A stretch of DNA of 56,975 nt from an uncultured Acholeplasma sp. (GCA_937868795.1 CALMNM010000106.1:1-56975), one strand, 5' to 3'; numbered from the stretch's first letter, positions 1 through 8,505 are shown. Program-made: numbers and translations. Notes: a model not told the origin generated them from the sequence alone.

Positions 1-264
1 GACTTGTGCATTGCGCTTAGCAGTAAGAATGAATTTGTATTGATGTGGCGTTTTTTCTTGGGATGCTAGTTCTAAGATAATCTTGATTCCTGTGTTTTCT
101 GAGACAACAATTTCAAAGGATTCATGATTGTCATCTTGAATGGTTATTTTTATTGGATCTTGGAATTGGATGTTTTTTGGAATAATGAGTTTCTGATTTT
201 CAAACACAAAATCTTTAGGGAGTTTGGTTTGAACCTCATGATGTTTAATGACGATTTCTCTCAT
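1..264 (-). CDS. sufD: SufD-like Fe-S assembly scaffold, N-terminal part
   Basis: Partial gene running off the left edge; 88 codons are visible from the ATG at 264. The protein begins MREIVIKHHEVQTKLPKD and continues as a beta-rich stretch (DPIKITIQDD, SFEIVVSENTGIKIILEL), typical of the SufB/SufD beta-helix family start. It lies only 2 bases after the sufC stop on the same strand, the usual sufC-sufD order, so translation is probably coupled. SufD with SufB and the ATPase SufC forms the cytoplasmic scaffold that builds Fe-S clusters. The name rests mainly on context, because the conserved C-terminal core lies outside the window. Confidence 0.72.
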   Translation of the reverse strand, partial: MREIVIKHHEVQTKLPKDFVFENQKLIIPKNIQFQDPIKITIQDDNHESFEIVVSENTGIKIILELASQEKTPHQYKFILTAKRNAQV

Positions 265-266
265 GA

Positions 267-1031
267 CTATTCGCCTTCAACAAAGTCGATTCCTAGTTCA
301 TCCTTAATCCATTCATAACCTTGTTGATCAATTTTTCTAATCAATTCTTGACCGCCGCTTAAAACAATCTTTCCATCAATCATGATATGAACATTGGTGG
401 GTTTAATATAGTCTAGAATACGTTGATAGTGAGTGATTAAAATACAACCAAATTGGTCGTTAACCAACCCACTAACATTTTCACCAACGATCTTTAATGC
501 ATCGACATCAAGACCTGAGTCAATTTCATCAAGAATCGCAAACTTGGGTTTGAGAACCTTAAGTTGTAAAATTTCATTACGTTTTCTTTCGCCACCTGAA
601 AATCCTTCGTTCAAATAACGATGTGCGAGATCAGGACGCATTTTGAGTTCTTCAACCGTCTTTTCATAACGGATCGCAAATTCAAATAATCCGACATCTT
701 TTCCTGAAGTAGCCTTGAGGGCTTGCCGCATGAAATCAGCATTTGTGACACCTGGCACTTCTGCTGGATATTGCATCGCGAGAAATAACCCTGCTCTTGC
801 GCGTTCATCAACTTCCATGTCTAGTAAGTTTTCTTGATCAAGAAACGCTTCGCCTTCTGTGACTTCATATTTTGGATGGCCCATAAGAGCGCTAGCAAGT
901 GTGGACTTACCTGTACCATTAGGACCCATAATTGCGTGGACTTCACCGGAATTAACCTCAAGATTAACCCCTTTTAAAATCTCTTTACCTTCAATTGCTA
1001 CATGAAGATTATTTATTGTTAGTTTAGCCAT
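267..1031 (-). CDS. sufC: Fe-S cluster assembly ATPase SufC
   Basis: A 254-residue ABC ATPase, the normal SufC length. Walker A GPNGTGKST is at residues 36-44. The family-typical signature FSGGERKR and Walker B ILDEIDSGLD follow; the IDSGLD form is characteristic of SufC. The start is the ATG at 1031, because AAGGAGG lies just upstream; a longer frame back to 1070 would include that ribosome binding site. SufC powers the SufBCD scaffold that supplies Fe-S clusters, probably including those of the pyruvate:ferredoxin oxidoreductase encoded further right. It is the first suf gene here and is followed at once by sufD. Confidence 0.95.
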   Translation of the reverse strand: MAKLTINNLHVAIEGKEILKGVNLEVNSGEVHAIMGPNGTGKSTLASALMGHPKYEVTEGEAFLDQENLLDMEVDERARAGLFLAMQYPAEVPGVTNADFMRQALKATSGKDVGLFEFAIRYEKTVEELKMRPDLAHRYLNEGFSGGERKRNEILQLKVLKPKFAILDEIDSGLDVDALKIVGENVSGLVNDQFGCILITHYQRILDYIKPTNVHIMIDGKIVLSGGQELIRKIDQQGYEWIKDELGIDFVEGE

Positions 1032-1059
1032 ATTGACCTCCTTGAATTTACCATACCTA

Positions 1060-1065
1060 TTATAT
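1060..1065 (-). promoter_or_regulatory. -10 box of the suf promoter
   Basis: TATAAT on the minus strand lies about 29 bases upstream of the sufC ATG. No good -35 box is visible at 17 bases. The short leader leaves room only for the ribosome binding site. A cre-like palindrome (1129-1142, TGAAAACGTTTCCC on the minus strand, 13 of 14 consensus positions) lies about 65 bases further upstream and may or may not act on this promoter. Confidence 0.5.
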
Positions 1066-1165
1066 AACATCTCTCTTTATAATGCTATTTATATGATTAT
1101 TCGAAGGTTAATCAAACGGGTTTTTAAAGGGAAACGTTTTCAATGTAAAAGAATGTAAATTTTCA

Positions 1166-1193
1166 TTGTCTTTCATAATGACTGTGCTAAAAT
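1166..1193 (+). promoter_or_regulatory. Extended -10 promoter of the 1196-1350 RNA
   Basis: TTGTCT (1166-1171), a 16-base spacer and TAAAAT (1188-1193) preceded by TGC, an extended -10. Transcription would begin near 1199, at the first stem of the structured RNA. Confidence 0.5.
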
Positions 1194-1198
1194 AAGGG

Positions 1199-1350
1199 TG
1201 TATTAAGCTTGACCTTTTTCTTGCAAACTTAATACTCACGTATTTTTCTCCCAAAAAGCGCATACCTCGCTTCGTGACATCACCGGACTGCCATCCACTT
1301 TGATGTGACACTTAGGTACAATGAACAAGCTTCTTGTTGAAGCTTTTTTA
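1199..1350 (+). ncRNA. Candidate structured small RNA or leader ending in a terminator
   Basis: This stretch of the 404-base gap between sufC and the next gene has no convincing ORF but has RNA architecture. GTATTAAG (1200-1207) pairs with CTTAATAC (1228-1235). GTG-ACATCA (1274-1282) pairs with TGATGT-CAC (1301-1311, with a 2-base bulge). A terminator, AAGCTTC (1327-1333) and GAAGCTT (1339-1345), is followed by T residues. AAGCTTG at 1205-1211 can instead pair with CAAGCTT at 1326-1332, competing with both stem 1 and the terminator, as in a riboswitch or attenuator. I could not match it to a known riboswitch, SRP RNA, 6S RNA or tmRNA. Confidence 0.4.
1327..1350 (+). terminator. Rho-independent terminator of the candidate small RNA
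   Basis: 7-bp stem AAGCTTC/GAAGCTT with loop TTGTT, followed by a T run (1344-1349). The minus strand lacks a T run after the hairpin, so it acts on rightward transcription. Confidence 0.6.
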
Positions 1351-1403
1351 TTACCTTGGGATAAAATGTGTGAATCTCTGGTTTTTCATCTCTTCTGGTT
1401 TAC

Positions 1404-1432
1404 TTCAACCTCAAGATGTGATATGCTATTAA
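1404..1432 (+). promoter_or_regulatory. Promoter of the 1475 membrane protein gene
   Basis: TTCAAC (1404-1409), a 17-base spacer and TATTAA (1427-1432), about 42 bases before the ATG at 1475. This suggests the gene can be transcribed independently of the RNA terminated at 1350. Confidence 0.4.
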
Positions 1433-1474
1433 TTAATCAACACGACTATTTACAAATGGAAGGAAGGTCTTTTT

Positions 1475-2416
1475 ATGCTCAGTAGATCCAATCGCCCCAT
1501 GATGGGTAAGATTGCTGCGCTTTCGGGTGTCGTCTTACTCTTAGATATCTTTACGATTATCTCGAATCTCTTTGTTTCACCTGTTTTGGAAGGTTATGGA
1601 CTTCCCGATATTCTTATTTACGTGAAAACGGCCGTCTTTTTAGTGATTTTTGTCATTTCTCTTATCTGGTTGAAATTTGAGCATACCAAACTCTCCAAGA
1701 GCACTTTGAAACTGCTCATGATCATTGGTATCTCCATTATCGCAGCCTATTTCTTAAGTTTGTATTTGTACAAATACATCTTGATTGTCGACACCGCATC
1801 CATTATTAAAAATAAAGTTCTCACCGGAAATCCAGCATTAATCCTCGATTTCTCAGGTCAAAACTATAAAACACTCGAGTATATCACGACCATTTTCGGC
1901 GGATTTAACTCGGAAATTATCCTGTTTTTCCAAGCCATATTTTTCCAAATGAGCGTTTATGCTATCGATAAAATGGTGATTGAAGAAGAGCGTGTTCATG
2001 TCTATGATGCATTCTTATTCGATGTTTGGATTTTCCCTCTCTATAGTTTACTCGTTCTCTCATCTTTCCTTTCAATTAATATTTTTGAATGGCGTTATGA
2101 TTTGATTCGATCGATAGAAATGCTTGTTGCTATTGCAGGATTTACCGTCGTCCTTCCTGGATTGATCCCAGCGTTTACGATTTATAATCGACGAAATAAT
2201 GAATGCACTCGATCCTTCTTTATCGATACATATCGTCTTCTACTCATCACATCTATCTTAGGATTTGTCATATTTATCGGTCTTTTCATCACCAATCTAT
2301 ACCTTTCTTCACTTCAGATTGGCTCATATCGACTCATCACCTCGGTGATTGCCATTTTCTTATCCGCGATCATCTTCTACCGTGTTCGTCGAATCTTATC
2401 CTTAGAGAACAAATAG
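1475..2416 (+). CDS. Polytopic membrane protein of unknown function
   Basis: 313 residues with about eight hydrophobic segments (near residues 9-33, 42-62, 75-97, 145-165, 180-205, 218-240, 255-280 and 283-303) separated by short basic or acidic loops. I do not recognise the family, and no transport or catalytic motif is evident. The start has GGAAGGAAGG a few bases upstream of the ATG. It stands alone, behind a candidate small RNA or leader and its own promoter, and ends at a strong terminator. It could be a small-molecule transporter or a membrane-integrity protein, but the sequence does not decide this. Confidence 0.8.
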   Translation: MLSRSNRPMMGKIAALSGVVLLLDIFTIISNLFVSPVLEGYGLPDILIYVKTAVFLVIFVISLIWLKFEHTKLSKSTLKLLMIIGISIIAAYFLSLYLYKYILIVDTASIIKNKVLTGNPALILDFSGQNYKTLEYITTIFGGFNSEIILFFQAIFFQMSVYAIDKMVIEEERVHVYDAFLFDVWIFPLYSLLVLSSFLSINIFEWRYDLIRSIEMLVAIAGFTVVLPGLIPAFTIYNRRNNECTRSFFIDTYRLLLITSILGFVIFIGLFITNLYLSSLQIGSYRLITSVIAIFLSAIIFYRVRRILSLENK

Positions 2417-2431
2417 TCAAGTAAAATAGAA

Positions 2432-2461
2432 AAGCCTGAAGTTGAATTCAGGCTTTTTTTG
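2432..2461 (+). terminator. Terminator between convergent genes
   Basis: 9-bp stem AAGCCTGAA/TTCAGGCTT with loop GTTGAA and a run of eight Ts on the plus strand. The minus strand also has a T-rich tail, so it probably serves both the 1475 gene and the opp operon end. Confidence 0.85.
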
Positions 2462-3196
2462 TTATACGAAATTTTTGATTTGATCAATATGATATTTGTA
2501 ATACAAACTTGGAAAGTACGGATCTCCATAGAGAAGGATTGCTTTTGATGATGATGGATGCAATCCAACATTGACCGTGGAAATAATTCCACCATTGTGA
2601 TTGACGAAGACAATCTCTTTAATCTGTTCTTTCGTTTGATCATCAAGTTGATCAATGTATCGTACCTGTGTGATCATCATACGATCGATTTTTCGCTGTT
2701 CATTAAGTTCTTGTTGTTGAATACGTGCAATGTCATGATCCACTTCATCGAGATAAAACTCTTTGATATGATCTTGGATGAGCACAACAACCTCTAGAAC
2801 ATAACGTTTAATCAAGCGATTTTTTATCTCATCTTTCGTCACCTTATAAAAGGTGGTATGCTTTTTATCCAACATCAAGCGAGCAAACCCCATTTGACGT
2901 AATTGTTGTTCCAAAAGTTCAGGAGTTGATGCGTGATGAATGGATAATGGCTCACCTTGAAAATGTCTGATTTTCACCAGATAAGAAAGATGGGTAATGC
3001 GATCAAACGCTGTTTTATAAAGTGAAACAACGATGATCATGAGTAGTAAAATCCCAAAGTAAATGACATACTGAATGTTACCATCGGTCATTCTCGTACT
3101 CGCAAGAATCATTCCGATCACTGCACTTGCAACAAGCACAATGAATGTGATGAATAAAATGAGAAATTGACGGTTAATCTTGGCAACATCACTCAT
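2462..3196 (-). CDS. Membrane protein with soluble C-terminal domain, end of opp operon
   Basis: 244 residues. Two membrane segments (about residues 10-32 and 40-62) are followed by a mostly soluble domain rich in His, Asp and Glu. In that domain, a helical region (VVVLIQDHIKEFYLDEVDHD) leads to a C-terminal beta-like stretch (GGIISTVNVGLHPSSSKAILLYG). The gene overlaps its upstream neighbour by 4 bases (ATGA), so it is translationally coupled to it and, through it, to oppF. I do not recognise the family. Its position suggests a membrane partner or regulator of the peptide importer, which is inference from operon context only. Confidence 0.75.
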   Translation of the reverse strand: MSDVAKINRQFLILFITFIVLVASAVIGMILASTRMTDGNIQYVIYFGILLLMIIVVSLYKTAFDRITHLSYLVKIRHFQGEPLSIHHASTPELLEQQLRQMGFARLMLDKKHTTFYKVTKDEIKNRLIKRYVLEVVVLIQDHIKEFYLDEVDHDIARIQQQELNEQRKIDRMMITQVRYIDQLDDQTKEQIKEIVFVNHNGGIISTVNVGLHPSSSKAILLYGDPYFPSLYYKYHIDQIKNFV

Positions 3197-3558
3197 GACA
3201 ATGCCACCACAGAGAAAATATAGGACATGATGAGCACAATGAATGACGCGAGCAAGATTTCAAAAAAGATGGTTGTCTTGACTTTACCTGTCTTATCCTC
3301 TTTATAATCTTTGAATTGGGGATATTCCTTGCGAAATTGTGGATTAAGAATCACACGAGCCACATAGCGAATGCCATGGAATATTTCATAGGCTGCTGTA
3401 ATCGCCACCACGGATGGCAAGAAGAGAATGATACCTACCACAAAGAGTGCATTCGATACATTTTCTGCACTAAAACTAAAGCGATATACCGCAACATGAA
3501 CAAGGAAAGCAAGTGCAAGCATGCTCAGATAGAGCAAGATCAACCGAACGATCTTCAT
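3193..3558 (-). CDS. Small three-helix membrane protein coupled to oppF
   Basis: 121 residues with membrane segments near residues 5-25, 32-58 and 97-119; a basic loop (YVARVILNPQFRKEYPQFKDYKEDKTGKVK, about residues 65-95) separates the second and third. The start codon overlaps the oppF TGA stop as ATGA, and the next gene overlaps this one in the same way. Family not recognised. Tight coupling to the Opp ATPase gene suggests a role with the importer. Confidence 0.72.
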   Translation of the reverse strand: MKIVRLILLYLSMLALAFLVHVAVYRFSFSAENVSNALFVVGIILFLPSVVAITAAYEIFHGIRYVARVILNPQFRKEYPQFKDYKEDKTGKVKTTIFFEILLASFIVLIMSYIFSVVALS

Positions 3559-5030
3559 TTTTTGTTGATTTGAGCTTGATAACGTTCAAATTCTTCGGTG
3601 TTACAGAGCACAAAGTGACCTGGTTCAACTTCACGAAGTGTGGGGCTTTCCTTGGAATAATCATGATGTTCTGCAGGGTTGTAACGCACAGTCCGACCGC
3701 GACGCTTTTCATATTCGGGGTCAGGTAGTGGAATGGAGTCCATCAGTGAGAGGGTATAAGGATGAAGTGGGTTGTTAAACACTAATTCTTTTTCACCCAT
3801 TTCAACGATATGACCATAATACATGACTGCTAAACGATCGCTAAAGTATTTAACGACGGATAAGTCATGGGCAATGAACATAATGGTAATCCCTTTGGTT
3901 TCACGAAGTTCATTGAGTAAGTTAATGATTTGGGCACGAATGGATACGTCAAGTGATGAGATGGGTTCATCAGCGATGATGAATGAAGGCTCAACCACAA
4001 GCGCACGTGCAATCCCGATACGTTGACGTTGTCCACCAGAGAATTCATGAGGATAACGGCTAGCGTGTTCAGGAACAAGATTAACGGTCTTAAGGGCTTG
4101 GTTAACGCGTTCTTCGATTTCTTTTTCATTCTTAACGCCATTGATTCTTAACCCTTCAGCAATAATTTCCTTAACGGTCATTCTTGGGTTAAGTGACGCG
4201 ATTGGATCTTGGAAAATCATCTGCATACGGCGCATTAAAAGACGATTTTTGTGCGTCAAACTATAACGTAAATTATCGATATCTTGTTTCTTGCGAAGCG
4301 TGCTCAATTTAAGTTCTTTTTCATGCTTTTTGAGTTCTTCATTCAGTTCTTGTAACTTAACTTTTTCTAATCTTACTTGTTCTTTGTCACCGGACTGAAC
4401 GGCACGGTCCACATAGTCTTTTTGCTTATCAATTTTACTTAAGTATGTTTGAATTGCTTCAGTCGTCTCTTTATCATAACGAACATACTTTTCTAGAATT
4501 TGTTGATATTGAGGGAACGTTTCAAGCTGATTTTTAGCTTTCATACCTTCCACATCTTTAATGGTTTCAAAACGGCGATCACGCTTTGCCTGACGATAGA
4601 TTTCTTGAGCATCTTTTGCTTCATCGCTGTAGCGTTTAAGCATGCTTTCTTGACGTGAAGCAAAATCTTCTTGTGAAATGCGTCCACCATCTAAGAGCTC
4701 TTTGAGTTCAGCAGTCTCACGAAGTTTACCTTCGTTGATTTGGTCCATCTTGAGTTGGAATGCTTCCTTAGCTGCCTTTACATCACTAACGATACGTGTG
4801 CCATGAAAATAGACTTCACCACCTGAAGATTGATAAAGTTTGATAATGGTACGACCGGTGGTTGTTTTACCGCAACCAGATTCACCAACAAGGGAAAACA
4901 CTTCCCCTTTGTAGATGGAAAATGAGATATCATCAACGGCTTTGTTGACGAGTTTGTTACGTCCAGATCCGGACTTAAAATACTGTTTTAGGCCAACAAC
5001 CTTTAATATTTCTTCACGTTCTGTGTTCAC
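3555..5030 (-). CDS. oppF: Oligopeptide ABC transporter ATPase OppF with a large helical insert
   Basis: 491 residues against about 310-330 for a usual OppF. Walker A GESGCGKTT is at residues 49-57, the Q-loop Gln at 274, signature SGGQRQR near 331-337, and Walker B FIIADEPISSLD follows. The OppF-type C-terminal end (NNPLHPYTLSLMDSIPLPDP) is present. Residues about 83-265 are an insert rich in Lys, Glu and Gln, predicted helical, lying between the early beta region and the Q-loop. Its start overlaps the oppD stop by 4 bases. With OppD it hydrolyses ATP at the cytoplasmic face to drive peptide import. Family assignment is firm; the role of the insert is unknown. Confidence 0.93.
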   Translation of the reverse strand: MNTEREEILKVVGLKQYFKSGSGRNKLVNKAVDDISFSIYKGEVFSLVGESGCGKTTTGRTIIKLYQSSGGEVYFHGTRIVSDVKAAKEAFQLKMDQINEGKLRETAELKELLDGGRISQEDFASRQESMLKRYSDEAKDAQEIYRQAKRDRRFETIKDVEGMKAKNQLETFPQYQQILEKYVRYDKETTEAIQTYLSKIDKQKDYVDRAVQSGDKEQVRLEKVKLQELNEELKKHEKELKLSTLRKKQDIDNLRYSLTHKNRLLMRRMQMIFQDPIASLNPRMTVKEIIAEGLRINGVKNEKEIEERVNQALKTVNLVPEHASRYPHEFSGGQRQRIGIARALVVEPSFIIADEPISSLDVSIRAQIINLLNELRETKGITIMFIAHDLSVVKYFSDRLAVMYYGHIVEMGEKELVFNNPLHPYTLSLMDSIPLPDPEYEKRRGRTVRYNPAEHHDYSKESPTLREVEPGHFVLCNTEEFERYQAQINKK

Positions 5031-6598
5031 TTTTTCTCACCTTCACTTTCTGGTTTGATTCTGTGAGCACTCTTCAAGCGGTTCTCAATGACAACGCCTT
5101 CTTTAAGCTCTTGTTTATATCGTGCAACACGTTCTTGGAGAATCTTTGGCATTTCAATTTCTGGTGCATCTGGATGAAGCAACCACGTTGCTGCATAGTG
5201 CGTATCACTGACCTTAAAGAACGGTGGTTGTTCTTCAAAATCAATCTTTAAGGCAAACTGGTTACGATCTGCAAATGCATCTCCCTTTGGTGGGAATAGC
5301 ATATCTGGAGGTGTTCCAGGAATGGATAATAATTTATCTTTGGTATCAAGGTCAGGAACACTGGATAACAATGCCCAAGTATACGGATGTTTAGGTTCGT
5401 AGAAAATATCATGGAGAGTTCCATATTCTACGATTTTACCCGCATACATGACGGCGACACGATCCGCCATATTTGCGACGACACCAAGGTCATGCGTGAT
5501 GAAAATAACGGAAAGATCGCGTTCTTTCTTGATATCTTTAATTAGATTCAAAATTTGTCCTTGAATCGTTACGTCAAGCGCGGTTGTTGGTTCATCACAA
5601 ATCAAGAGTTCTGGATTTGCCGTGAGGGCGATCGCGATAACGATACGTTGTCTCATCCCACCAGAAAATTGGAATGGATACATATTGAATCGCTTTTCAG
5701 GTTCGGGAATACCGACTTCTTGCATGATACTGATCGCTTTTTCGTACGCTTCACGTTGAGTGACCTTAAAACGTCTAGTATACGCTTCGTGATTGTCACT
5801 GATCTTTGTACGAATTTCTTCAAGTTCTTTCATGCCACGAAGATACGCAGGATCACTCTTTTGCATTTGTGAAATTTGTTGTTTCTTCGCGTTATATTCC
5901 TGCTGAAGGATCGCAAATGCTTGATTCTTCTCTGCCGTTATGGCAGCTTTTTCTTGTGCAATTTGAGCTTTTGCATCAGCTTTTTTTGCTAGATAGCGCT
6001 TTTTAAGATCAGGAAGTTTGCTCTTAAATCCTTCAATTAATGTCGCGGTATGCTTTTTATAATTGGCGATTTTTTCTTTCTTTTGGTCACGTGTTAAATC
6101 ACCATCCATGTTGGTTTCATAGATTTTATTCTTTAAATCCTTTTTGGCGAGTTCAATACGTGTGACCATATTGAGATAGTCGTGATACTCGTTATGGAAA
6201 AGATCTTTAAATCGACCTTTCATTCTATCGCCATTGACGAGCATCGCTTCAGTAATCTGCTTACCAATCTTCATAATAGGGTTCAAACTTGAAAGTGGAT
6301 CTTGGAAAATCATCCCAATTTTGTTCCCACGAATAAGATGGAAGTTATCTTCAGAAAGTTTGGTTAAATCTTGGTTGCGATAAAGGATTTCACCATCATC
6401 CACGATAGCATTGCGCGCGAGAATGCCCATGATGGCACGGTTGGTGACCGATTTACCAGATCCAGATTCACCTACGATGGCTAAGGTTTCACCCTTATAG
6501 AGATCGAAGGAGACATCACGGACGGCACGGACCAACCCATTCGGTGTCTTAAACGATACCGTTAAATTCTTGACTTCTAATATTCTTTCTTTATTCAT
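5027..6598 (-). CDS. oppD: Oligopeptide ABC transporter ATPase OppD with a large helical insert
   Basis: 523 residues against about 330-360 normally. Walker A GESGSGKS is at residues 43-50, the Q-loop FQDPLSSLNP begins at 98, signature FSGGMRQR is at 311-318, and Walker B LLICDEPTTALD follows. Residues about 124-280 are a charged, Lys/Glu/Ala/Gln-rich helical insert after the Q-loop, inside the helical subdomain. OppF carries its insert before the Q-loop, so the two are not at the same place. The C-terminus has the usual YEPKHPYTWALLSSVPDLD region, then a longer tail. Starts 2 bases after the oppC stop. Confidence 0.93.
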   Translation of the reverse strand: MNKERILEVKNLTVSFKTPNGLVRAVRDVSFDLYKGETLAIVGESGSGKSVTNRAIMGILARNAIVDDGEILYRNQDLTKLSEDNFHLIRGNKIGMIFQDPLSSLNPIMKIGKQITEAMLVNGDRMKGRFKDLFHNEYHDYLNMVTRIELAKKDLKNKIYETNMDGDLTRDQKKEKIANYKKHTATLIEGFKSKLPDLKKRYLAKKADAKAQIAQEKAAITAEKNQAFAILQQEYNAKKQQISQMQKSDPAYLRGMKELEEIRTKISDNHEAYTRRFKVTQREAYEKAISIMQEVGIPEPEKRFNMYPFQFSGGMRQRIVIAIALTANPELLICDEPTTALDVTIQGQILNLIKDIKKERDLSVIFITHDLGVVANMADRVAVMYAGKIVEYGTLHDIFYEPKHPYTWALLSSVPDLDTKDKLLSIPGTPPDMLFPPKGDAFADRNQFALKIDFEEQPPFFKVSDTHYAATWLLHPDAPEIEMPKILQERVARYKQELKEGVVIENRLKSAHRIKPESEGEKK

Positions 6599-6600
6599 GG

Positions 6601-8505
6601 TTAGCTACCTCTTAATTGTGGATTAAGCGCGTCGCGCAACGCGTTACCAAACATGTTGAATGTAATCATAAGGATGGATGTAATAATGGTTGGGAAGATG
6701 ACTAACCAAAGGTTACCTGCGAAAATTTGTTGTTGACCATCGTTCAAAATAACCCCAATCGATGTACCCGTTAAGGTGATTGGCCCTATTTTTAGAGCTT
6801 GACCGTTACCAATACCAAAGCCTAAGAAGGAAAGGTTAACTTCAAGGAAAATAACCGATGGAATACTTAAGATAACACGGGTAATGATGGTACCAAGCGC
6901 ATTCGGTAAAATGTGCTTGAAGATAATTCTGCGGTCAGAAGCACCAAGGGTACGTGCAGCAAGCACATATTCACGGCCTTTATAGCGATAGAACTGCGAA
7001 CGCGTAATCTTCGCTGCACCTATCCAGCCATCATAGACCATGAAGATGAACAAGGCGGTAAAGCCTGGTCCAATAAGAACGGTAATGATCCCAATCATCG
7101 TAATCTGTGGGAAACTACCCCAAATATCGGTAAATCTTTCCATAAGAATATCGACTTGGCCACCATAATAAGCACTGGTTGCACCCCAGATGACACCGAC
7201 GATAATATTGACGACAGCGGCCATAAAGCCAAGGAGTAATGAGGTTCTAAGACCTAACCAAATTAAGGTGAATAAGTCTTGACCAAAGACGTTTGTTCCA
7301 AAGAGGAAGAACGGTGTGGTTTCAAATCCAAGTTCATAAGCACCATTCATCATGACCTTATAGTTGGTATACCATGTAGGTCCAATCTTGATTCTGTCGA
7401 TATCAGTGACAGCGGTTAAGGGGAATCCTTCACCAAATGTCCATGCGGTATCTGGATTTTCATCATCTAAGACAATGGTGTCAGCCATACCGGGATTTTC
7501 TTCTAGAATACGTAGGTATTCGACTTCACCAATCGTTCTTGGCTTATCCGCAAAAAGTGCCCCATACATATCATATCGGAAGGTTGCAACAGTCATCTCT
7601 GCATTTTTACGAAGATAACGACCATTTTCTAGTCCATTGCTTAAAGCGAATAAGGTAAATGTCGATAAGGGATAACCATCATAAATTTCTACAGGAGTTC
7701 CTTCACCGTTAAGGACAGAAACACTGTTTAATGAAATAACTTCGTTACCCGATGAAGATACAGCGGGTAATACGTGTTTTAAAATGAGGAATCCGGTTTG
7801 TCCATTTGATAGAACATCCATCGCATTGATAGTAGTCAATCCTACTGTATCAACAGTTCCTAGGAAAGTGAGTTCTGACCAATCGGTAAATGCAGAAGAT
7901 TGGTTACTTGTTGCAAAATACACTTCAAGTACCCCATTCGTATCCAATGCGTTAATATCAATTTCGATATAGTAGCCTGTAAAGAAACTAATCATTGCAG
8001 GTGATACGATCGAATACGCATTCTTTTCAGCATTAACGAATAATTCATTCGTCCCGCCAACATATTTGGCATCACGTTCACTACCTACGATGATACTGTT
8101 TGTGAGTGTATCGAGCTGAATAAAATCAATTTGGAAACCAGTGGTAGGATATCCTAATCCGGTTTCAGGATCGATGGTATCATAATCAATCGGTTGATCT
8201 TTAAATTCTTTTGAACCATCTAAAATTCCCAATTTTTCAAGTAAAGGTACCCGAGGAGGTAATGTGGTCAATGTCGAGTTTGTCTGTGTATAGAGTTCTT
8301 TTGGGGTAATGATCGGTGTAAAAATTGACATCAAAATAAAGATGACCAAAATCACGGTAGCGATCACGTTATACTTATTCTTCGTGAAACGAATCATCGC
8401 ATCTTGGAAATACGTGAGTTGTTTCGTCTTAAGGGGTTTGTCAAGGAGTCGCTCGTTTTCTTGAACGAGTTTAAACAAGTCTTTTGAGTATTCTTTTTGG
8501 CTCAT
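6601..8505 (-). CDS. oppC: Oligopeptide ABC permease OppC with giant extracytoplasmic insert
   Basis: 634 residues, about twice the usual 300. One membrane helix (residues about 46-66) is followed by about 335 residues (67-402) outside the membrane. This insert is rich in Thr, Asn, Asp and aromatic residues, with a beta-sandwich-like stretch (GYYIEIDINALDTNGVLEVY). The normal permease core then begins at GTNVFGQDLF (about 403). It includes the EAA loop (EYVLAARTLGASDRRIIFKH) that docks on the ATPases. The start overlaps the oppB stop by 1 base (TAATG). The insert could bind peptides, contact OppA or reach the cell surface; its fold is not recognised. Confidence 0.92.
   Translation of the reverse strand: MSQKEYSKDLFKLVQENERLLDKPLKTKQLTYFQDAMIRFTKNKYNVIATVILVIFILMSIFTPIITPKELYTQTNSTLTTLPPRVPLLEKLGILDGSKEFKDQPIDYDTIDPETGLGYPTTGFQIDFIQLDTLTNSIIVGSERDAKYVGGTNELFVNAEKNAYSIVSPAMISFFTGYYIEIDINALDTNGVLEVYFATSNQSSAFTDWSELTFLGTVDTVGLTTINAMDVLSNGQTGFLILKHVLPAVSSSGNEVISLNSVSVLNGEGTPVEIYDGYPLSTFTLFALSNGLENGRYLRKNAEMTVATFRYDMYGALFADKPRTIGEVEYLRILEENPGMADTIVLDDENPDTAWTFGEGFPLTAVTDIDRIKIGPTWYTNYKVMMNGAYELGFETTPFFLFGTNVFGQDLFTLIWLGLRTSLLLGFMAAVVNIIVGVIWGATSAYYGGQVDILMERFTDIWGSFPQITMIGIITVLIGPGFTALFIFMVYDGWIGAAKITRSQFYRYKGREYVLAARTLGASDRRIIFKHILPNALGTIITRVILSIPSVIFLEVNLSFLGFGIGNGQALKIGPITLTGTSIGVILNDGQQQIFAGNLWLVIFPTIITSILMITFNMFGNALRDALNPQLRGS

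Noticed and set aside
1129-1142. cre-like palindrome upstream of suf
   Set aside because: It matches 13 of 14 positions but lies about 65 bases upstream of the -10, with no sugar gene nearby; too weak to call as an operator on its own.
1108-1311. Open frame of 67 codons on the minus strand
   Set aside because: It begins with GTG without a ribosome binding site, overlaps the structured RNA on the other strand, and shows no family resemblance.
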